Assembly (NCBI GenBank): GCA_032164295.1
Contig: JAJHTX010000009.1
Coordinates: 310,001-374,000 of the forward strand
DNA length: 64,000 bases
From: Inonotus obliquus
Lineage: Eukaryota; Basidiomycota; Agaricomycetes; Hymenochaetales; Hymenochaetaceae
Direction of reading: 5' to 3'
The notes beneath the pieces are model-generated. The model did no database searches and had not been told where the DNA came from. It saw nothing but the letters and a program-made list of their open reading frames with translations. A program made the translations under genes and the position numbers. How positions within the stretch are numbered: the stretch's first letter is position 1; the number at the start of each line of letters is the position of its first letter. Shown here piece after piece: positions 56,790-64,000 of this stretch.

Positions 56790-59700
56790 ATGATTCCTTT
56801 GTCTCGGCGCTCGACGTCAAAGAGAATAGGAACGGCTTTACTGTCCTGTTCCCGCCAAGCTCTTCCTCGTCCTGCTCGCCTCTATTCCACTCCTTCAAAA
56901 CCAGTCTATGCTCCCGCGTTGGCAACGCAGAGCGTCCCGCCAACGGAAAACTACTCCGTACACATGAATGTCCGAGCTACGGCAGCTGGCGCTTCTTCCG
57001 GCACCTCACTCTCGGAAGGCGTCGAGGACTTTTTACTTCGCAGGCAAACCTTTACCATTCTGCCTGCACCAGTCCCGCCTGACACTTCGTCTCCATTGAA
57101 CGACATAATTTTCCCCGGCTCACCCGTCCAGGAATCACTCACCATTATCGATGCATGTCTTCATGGCTGTTATGACGTACCTCGTGCGCAGTTTATCTTT
57201 GACCAACTGCGAACTACCAGACAGGGCGTAGCAGTCTTGCAACCGCGCATTTTCAATCTTTTCCTCAAAGTTTACTTAGAAATGGCCCTTGATAGAGACT
57301 TTGATGCAAGGGATGAATGGATGGAGAAGGCTTGGCAGTTATATGTTGGGATGGAGAATAAACGGGAAGTTTCTTCACCGGATGCCGGGACCTATGCAAT
57401 CATGCTGAAAACTTGGTTAAGGTATTCTATAAGCTTTCTGTATCCGCGCATTGGAGAGCTAATCCCATGCACAGGAGATCCACCATGAAGTATCCTCCTG
57501 AAGTACCCTCAGAATGCGCACCCGAGGATTTACTACGATCCATGCTGAACCGCAAGATAGAACCCGTCACCGTTATTGCCGATAGAGCGTTGTCTTCCTC
57601 TGACTCTGCAGGGATCATACAAATTCTCTGTCGTGCGGCTGCGGAGATGGACCTAAACCATGTAATTTCAGACCTCGGTCAAGCAAAGAATATTGCGGAT
57701 CCGCTCGAAGGTGTCCCAGAAGTGATGCCAGTGAAGGTGATCAAGGTAAACTGGCTTTTGACTGAATTTCGGGTTGGCTGCTAAACATGCGTCTTATAGC
57801 ACTCGTTACCATTTGCAAAAGACCTTCCGGAGTCGAGTTTGAGATCCTTGGAAGAACCTAGTCAACCTGCAGAAGATACACCGTTTAACATTGCAAATCT
57901 TCGAAAGCACCTGGCCGAAGTGGCATGTGCTCAAAGGGTGTTACCAGATGATGCAGCGGCTCGGCAGAAGCTGTTAGAATCTTCCGTATATGATCTCGCA
58001 GTGGAACGTCTACGACACGAATATGAGAAGCTAGACGAAGTGGGGATTGGTAAGGAGCAGAAACTGATGTCCTCGCAACTGCAAAAATGGATGTACGACT
58101 GGCATGAAAAGCTAACAAAACGACTGGGTGCCGAGATCGCCGAAGTCATCAAAGATGAAGAGCACATTCGTAAGCATCTGATTTTCTTCTCCTGTTAATC
58201 ATTCTAAGCTACAATGCCTGCCTGCTGTAGCTTCCTTCATAAAGGATACCGATGGGAAAAATAGGCTTGGACCGTTTCTGTCTCTTCTCAAGCCATCCAA
58301 ACTTTCTCTAATCACCGTCCTTGAGCTCATGCGCCTTCAGGGCACGGGAGGCGTGTCGGAGGGTATGAAAACGGCGCGTGCTTTGCTCACCGTTGGTAAA
58401 GCAGTTGAGGTGGAATACAAAGCTCAAATACTTAAGAAGAACAATATTCAAGTGCCGTGTATTGTCGGGCGGCAGATGCACTCGGGTTTTTTCACGGCTC
58501 GCGCATATGAAGAGCTGAAGCAATGGCGACAGTCTGCAGCGAGCTACTATGAGGGCTCGCAGGATTGGACCGCGGAATGGACTCATGCTGTTCGCGCCCG
58601 TGTTGGTAGCTTCTTGGTGGATTGTTTGATGGATATTGCGACTGTTACTCGAACCGCGATTGATAAGCGAACTGGGGAAGAAGTGTAAGTGATATCAAAC
58701 CTATAATATTTTTTCGTCATCAACTAAAAATAATATCAGAACGGAGAATCAGCCCGCATTCTACCACTCTTATGAGTATCTGCGCGGCCAGAGGCTTGGG
58801 GTGATCCGTCTTAACCCTGCCGTTGCCGAACGCCTTGAGAAGGATGACATTCAGGCTACATTACACCCTCGACACTTGCCAATGTTGATCAAGCCCAAGG
58901 CTTGGATCAATCACGATGAGGGAGGATATATTTACCATAAGAGTGGGTACCGCACATGGGATTCAGCTGTCTGCTTAGTCACTCAACCTTTCTTCCAGAC
59001 TCGGTCATGCGTCTTAAGGACACCCAAGAGCAGTTGACTTACCTGCGCCATGCATCGGCGGAAGGACATGTAGAACATATCTTCGCAGGCCTTGATGTAC
59101 TTGGCGGTACGCCCTGGATAATCAATCGAGAGGTCTTCGACATCGTCCTACAAGTCTGGAATTCGGGCGAGAGGTTCGGAAAGATCCCGGAGGCGGGCTA
59201 TGCGCAGCCAGAGCCTGTAAAGCCGAAAGATTATGATACGAATGCCGAGTCTAGAGTGAAATACATGTCGGCATGGAAGCATTGGCAAACGGGCAAAGCA
59301 AATTGCCATTCGAACCGCTGCAATGTCAACTATAAGGTGGAGATTGCGCGAGCTGTAAGTATCTACCATTCCGAACCTGTATTACAACTGGTTGCTCACG
59401 AAAATTGCCTTTGATAGTTCCTTGCTGACACCATGTACTTTCCGCACAACATTGACTTCCGAGGGCGCGCGTACCCTATTCCTCCCCATCTCAACCATAT
59501 TGGAGATGATCTAAGTCGAGGTCTGCTAAAATTTGCAGAAAAGAAGCCATTGGGCGCATCCGGTTTACGCTGGCTCAAGATCCACTTGACAAATTTGGCC
59601 GGATTTGACAAGGGAAGCTTTGAGGAGCGCGTTCAATTCGTCCAGAACCACATGACGGATATCTACGATAGCGCCGAGAAGCCTCTTGAGGGCAATCGGT

Positions 59701-61262
59701 GGTGGACGAAGGCGGAGGATCCATGGCAGTGTCTGGCAACATGCAAGGAGTTACGCCATGCTCTGGAATCAGGGGATCCTGAGGCGTATGAATCGAACCT
59801 CCCTGTGCACCAAGATGGGACATGCAACGGCCTTCAGCATTATGCGGCACTTGGTGGAGACACCAGAGGCGCGCGGCAAGTGAATCTGGATATTGCTGAC
59901 AGACCTGCGGACGTCTACTCGCACGTTGCAGAGATGGTCGACGAGAAGGTGAAGGCAGATGTCGCCAATGACAACGTATACGCAAAGATGCTCCAGGGCA
60001 AGATCTCACGCAAGGTCGTTAAGCAAACAGTGATGACAACTGTGTATGGTGTCACCTTCGTCGGTGCAAGGGAACAGATAGCAAGGCAGCTAAAGGACCG
60101 CGGTGATATCGTTCCCCACGAGATCTGGGGTGCTTCAGCGTATCTTGCGAAAGCCGTCATAACGAGTATCGGTGATTTATTCTCCGGAGCGAAGGCCATT
60201 CAAGCGTGGCTGACGATCTCCGCTCGGCTGATTGCGAAGTCGATGCCAAAGGAACGGATTGAGACCGCGATTGAAGAGTACCATCAGAAGCTTGAGAAGG
60301 AGTTGAAGAAAGCCGGGAAGCCTGTTCCTAGCGGCAGACTAAGTCAAGCTCTACCATTCGCGCGACTACCGAAGGAACAGATGACGAGTGTGGTTTGGAC
60401 GACGCCTCTTGGCCTTCCGATTGTCCAGCCTTATCGTAAAACGAGACGAAAGCAGATAACAACGAGTATTCAGACGGTCTTTATTAGCGACCCGAACGCT
60501 CCTTCTGAAGTCAATACTGCGAAACAGGCATCTGCGTTCCCGCCGAACTTTATTCATTCGTTGGATGCAACGCACATGATGCTTACTGCACTCGAATGCA
60601 ACAAGGAAGGGATGACGTTTGCGAGTGTACACGACTCGTACTGGACACACGCGGGTTCTATCAATAGAATGAACACAATCATCCGAGACACCTTCATCGC
60701 GCTTCACGAATCCAACGTCTTACAACGCCTCCGACAAGAATTCCTAGATCGTTACAAGGACTACAAAATCCCGCTCATTAGTTTGAGGAGCAAAAGCATG
60801 ATGCAGCAGGTTCGTAAGACGAACGCGGAATTGTTGAAGCTTGGGATGAAGATTGGAGAGGACAAACCCGATAGTAAAGTGTCTCCGGAAGAAGCGAATA
60901 TGTTGTTGGCGGAAGTGGCGGCGGAGATCAATAGCGCTACTGAGGAGATCGAGGCCTTGGAGGAAAAAGTGGATGAATCTGTGGACGCGACTATTGGAGC
61001 AGAACCTTCAATTCCTGACGACACCGACCCCTCAGCCGAATCAGACGCACCCACACCAAAACGCAAACGACGTACAAGAGCACAAATCGCAGCTGACAAA
61101 AAGGAAGCCGAACTTGAAAAACTCGAAAGAGAAAGAGAAAGGGAGGAGAATATGACGCTTGTAAGTCGGTTCGTTAATTTTGTTGATGTTTTACCTCCTT
61201 TGCCGAAGAAGGGAGAGTTTGATGTGAAGAAGATTAAGGAGAGCAAGTATTTCTTCTCGTAA
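56790..61262 (+). CDS. RPO41: Mitochondrial DNA-directed RNA polymerase
   Basis: Seven exons: 56790-57421, 57475-57745, 57800-58169, 58231-58684, 58740-58942, 58999-59354 and 59418-61262, 1376 aa. A single-subunit T7-type polymerase that transcribes the mitochondrial genome. The start at 56790 gives an Arg/Ser-rich presequence (MIPLSRRSTSKRIGTALL) with a cleavage-like RLYS. Polymerase motifs: YFPHNIDFRGRAYPIPPHLN, HQDGTCNGLQHYAALGGD (catalytic Asp), VKQTVMTTVYGVTFVGA (fingers helix with Lys and Tyr), TAKQASAFPPNFIHSLDATH and SVHDSYWTHA (second catalytic Asp). Residues after about 1270 form a charged, Glu/Lys-rich coiled extension before the final FSV-like end, longer than in yeast. Exon 5 uses the donor at 58943. 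Confidence 0.93.
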
Positions 61263-61993
61263 AGATATTTCTTGCCTGGTTATGGTTTTTGGTTTGGCGG
61301 TACTTCCATCTTTGCATTTTTCAAAGGATTGGATTACTAGCTTCATCCCCTGCGTTCGAAACTCCACATCTCTCTTCTGCATCATATCCTTACAGCTCAC
61401 ATTATCATAACTCGCATCTCCCTAACTTGCATCTCAATCAACTTAACATCAGCTTACTGCTTATCTCTTACCTTCTACCTGTTATGTTTATTACCTCTTT
61501 GCACATTACTCGCTTTCGTATGCTCGTACGTTTAGTATACAATCCTCACGATAGATAAATAAATAGATGAAATGAAAGCTCGAAGAAAGAATTTGCTTTG
61601 GAAAAGCGCCTTTCATGCTGGATAAATTGGATTCGGTGGGGTATTTCAGCAGTTCAGCAGAAGTGCTAGAGATACTCTTTACTCCATGAGTAGGTGGGAA
61701 TCACATACTCGAGCGGGTCAAGCGGAAAGAAAAATATGCATGCAAGAATGCAGAGCTATTTATTATTGCCTATGCCAGGACACGGATTTCATGCAAAGAG
61801 AAACGTTGCAACGATACACGACTAACGACCAGGCAACTTGAACAGGGGATTTGGATGAGTAGGTTGACCGACGGACGAGTTGGCAGCCTGGAATGTTTCA
61901 GCCGTCAGGACCTAGGAGAGAAATATTTACAAGTACAAGGGACGAATATACCGACAATTTGAGAGTTCAGAAGTAAGCTTCGTTCCGTCTTGT
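61263..61993. other. Convergent spacer between RPO41 and IF1
   Basis: No gene seen. AT-rich 3' flanks of two facing genes. Confidence 0.5.
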
Positions 61994-62533
61994 TTATTTC
62001 GAGCCGTTAGCCTTTTCGAGCGTCTCTGCGTGTTCTTTCTCGAGGCTCTCTAGTTCGGCTTTCTTTTGCTCGATCTATCATATCGAACGATGATAAATTA
62101 GTACACAGAATCGGGAAAATACGAGAATGAAAAGTAAGGGATTGATAGGAAAGGCGGGATGCTGAGGACGAACCTGAGCACGCAGCTTCTTCATCTGTTC
62201 ATATTCATGTTGCTTGACAAACTGGTCTATATCACATTTATTCATTCAATCAACTCAACTCGGATAACAACCAACTGTCCATACCTTCATGAGCCCTTTC
62301 CTTCTTCCTATACACCCAAACCAACAAAACCAACACAATTCACAATCAGAGTTCCACCTCATAATCAGAGCAAACTAAAGAGAGAAAGAAACGCACGAGA
62401 ACTCCTTAGATTGTGCAACAGCACCATCATTGTACGAACTCATCGAGCGCGTGAACTGAGTTGTTGCAATGCGAGGGAACGATGCCGTCTGTGCATGACG
62501 GCGAATTGAGGACGCAGCACGAGCGGAAAGCAT
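61994..62533 (-). CDS. INH1: Mitochondrial ATP synthase inhibitor IF1
   Basis: Four small exons on the minus strand: 62533-62397, 62307-62285, 62226-62174 and 62074-61994, 97 aa. The protein binds the F1 part of ATP synthase and blocks ATP hydrolysis when the membrane potential falls. It starts with an Arg/Ser/Ala presequence (MLSARAASSIRRHAQTASFP). The inhibitory segment is FSKKERAHEDQFVKQHE, followed by a long amphipathic coiled coil (EQMKKLRAQIEQKKAELESL) and a short tail ending NGSK. The 23-nt second exon and phase changes kept it hidden from simple frame scans. Confidence 0.88.
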
Positions 62534-62820
62534 TGTTGTATTATGCCGATATCTCTGGCCGTAGATGGTGGTTGGAAGTTGAGGATGAACGGATAGTTGA
62601 GGATACCTGCTGACGCTGAGAACACTCAAGCTTCAAAGTGAGAGGTGCTTGTCATCTCGGCAGAGGGTTACGTAACCGCTTGTATCTCGGGTACCGCCGG
62701 AAGAGATCGGTGACAGTGACTGGACGTCTGTCACACCTGGTTGTCACGAATGAATGATGGGAGGACTTTCTCGCGCGCGCACTCTTCAACGTTTAACACC
62801 GACGCCGACGGATTGCAGCT
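62534..62820. promoter_or_regulatory. Bidirectional promoter of IF1 and ATP synthase subunit h
   Basis: 287 bp between divergent start codons of two ATP synthase proteins. Inverted TGACAGTGAC / GTCTGTCACA-type motifs lie in the middle (about 62711-62736). Shared control is likely but not shown. Confidence 0.6.
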
Positions 62821-63479
62821 ATGTCTGCCGTACTCAGAGGCTCATCGCGCATTGTACGTGAAACCTTTTATCATAGGTAAAGAAACTTCTAACGGTTTCC
62901 CGGTGGGGTTTCGTTCTTCGCTCTGTAGGCTCGTCACGTCGTTCGATCGCAAACTCGTCTCTTCGCGAGCTCTTCCGTCTCTCGTAAAGGTCGGTCACCA
63001 AAAACGAAAAGGTTTCTTGTTAAATCACGTTTGACTGATGTTGGACTTTGGGTCTGTGTGTGGTAAAATGCAAATATAGACATCGTACAGGAGTTGTACC
63101 TCAATGAGTTGAGAACTTACAAACCCCCGCCAACGGTACGTTCCCGTTCCCCTATATCAATCACCACCGCCTTACTAACTCTACTCTTATCTCTTTCCGA
63201 TCCACCTCACAACTAACACAGGCAAAGGACGCACACGTAGGAGTCGTGAAACCTCTCTCCATCCCGCCCACACCAAAAGCACCTACCGCACCAACGGATC
63301 TCGCTTCCGAACTAGCAGCATACGACGCTCAGGACGTCGCCCTTTCCTCCGCTTCTCCCACTGGTAAATCCGGTGCATCCGCAACGGATGGTGATATTGT
63401 AGACGACTCTGGTTCTGGAGCGAAAGAATTCTTGGCGTTTTTAGAGGCGGATTTGCCTAAGCAGGAGGCGCATCATTGA
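62821..63479 (+). CDS. ATP14: ATP synthase subunit h, mitochondrial
   Basis: Exons 62821-62853, 62929-62989, 63080-63135 and 63222-63479, 135 aa. A peripheral-stalk subunit of F1Fo ATP synthase. The presequence spans exons 1-2 (MSAVLRGSSRIARHVVRSQT, Arg-rich, no acids). The mature part begins with DIVQELYLNELRTYKPPP, the conserved start of fungal subunit h, and continues AKDAHVGVVKPLSIPPTPKA. The C terminus is acidic and low in complexity (GDIVDDSGSGAKEFLAFLEAD), also as in yeast Atp14. The first exon has only 11 codons. Confidence 0.85.
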
Positions 63480-64000
63480 AGTAGGAGGAGTGAAGTGAAG
63501 GATCAGGCAGTGGAAAGGGGATCGAATTGGAAGGACGAAGCTTTGATAGCTCATCCACTTGTCACGTCTCTGTCTCTACCCTTCAACCACCAACCTTTAC
63601 TCTGCTGAAAGCTATGATAGACGGCGAACTGTAATGGCAGACCCGGAATAGAATCGCGCTTTCTCAGCGCATATCCATTCTTTTACCTAAGTTCGACATG
63701 TCCTCTCAACTCGCAGAACAGGCAACGGGAACTGCAAGCCAGACATCTGTTATCGTCTTGTAAAGTTTTTGTGCCCTTGCAGGCAATGTTGTGCCTGTCC
63801 TTTCTAAATCCTAGTGCATGTTGCGAGATGTGGTACAAAGGATCAAATAAATGAGCGCTTTCTGGCGTCTCTGTAGTGCTAATACATACACTATGACACA
63901 AGCTATGTTACTAATACATTTCTCTCACAAAAATATGTTATAGGTGCGAGGGATGAAAAGGATAAATAGACTTTCCTCCACCCTCCCTTTTCTCAATGAA
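63480..64000. other. Right-edge stretch without a supported gene
   Basis: 3' flank of the subunit h gene, then no recognisable coding sequence to the window edge. Confidence 0.45.

Overview
The window reads as nuclear DNA of a basidiomycete fungus, most likely an Agaricomycete. Genes are split by many short introns of about 50-80 nt. There is a tandem family of NADP-dependent aryl-alcohol dehydrogenases of the lignin-degrader type, a CaaX pheromone-precursor-like gene, and non-LTR and hAT elements of fungal type. I cannot name the genus from sequence alone.

Left part (1-25.2 kb): a hemerythrin-domain protein is followed by four tandem aryl-alcohol dehydrogenase (AAD) genes on the + strand. 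All four share one exon plan (227 or 230, 82, 750 and 102 nt). AAD3 is cut in its third exon by an LINE-type retrotransposon on the minus strand, with a 13-bp target duplication and a poly(A) tail. The LINE is itself cut by a hAT DNA transposon with an 8-bp target duplication. Taking both out leaves AAD3 and LINE ORF2 in frame across the junctions. An F-box protein gene follows.

Middle part (25.8-43.2 kb): a nine-exon mitochondrial citrate carrier gene is divergent from a sterol C-14 reductase (ERG24-type) gene. ERG24 is present twice. Copy A carries a nonsense codon; copy B, 14 kb downstream, is intact. Between the copies lies an 11.8-kb composite element with about 330-bp inverted terminal repeats. 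It holds fragments of a cyclin and a RAD23-type ubiquitin-like gene, three diverged copies of an unrecognised CxxC protein family, minisatellites, and two small TA-flanked elements in its right arm. No transposase was found in it.

Right part (44-63.5 kb): mostly housekeeping genes. They are uroporphyrinogen-III synthase (haem), an unknown protein, a pheromone-precursor-like peptide with two CVIA motifs, Dim1 18S rRNA dimethyltransferase, phosphatidylserine decarboxylase, an Rtt106-like histone chaperone, a BTB-domain protein, mitochondrial RNA polymerase, and a divergent pair encoding the ATP-synthase inhibitor IF1 and ATP-synthase subunit h. Several products in this part act in mitochondria (RNA polymerase, IF1, subunit h, probably the decarboxylase), as does the citrate carrier further left.

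Exon borders were placed by eye from GT/AG signals and checked by summing exon lengths to a multiple of three. No tRNA, rRNA or CRISPR array was seen.
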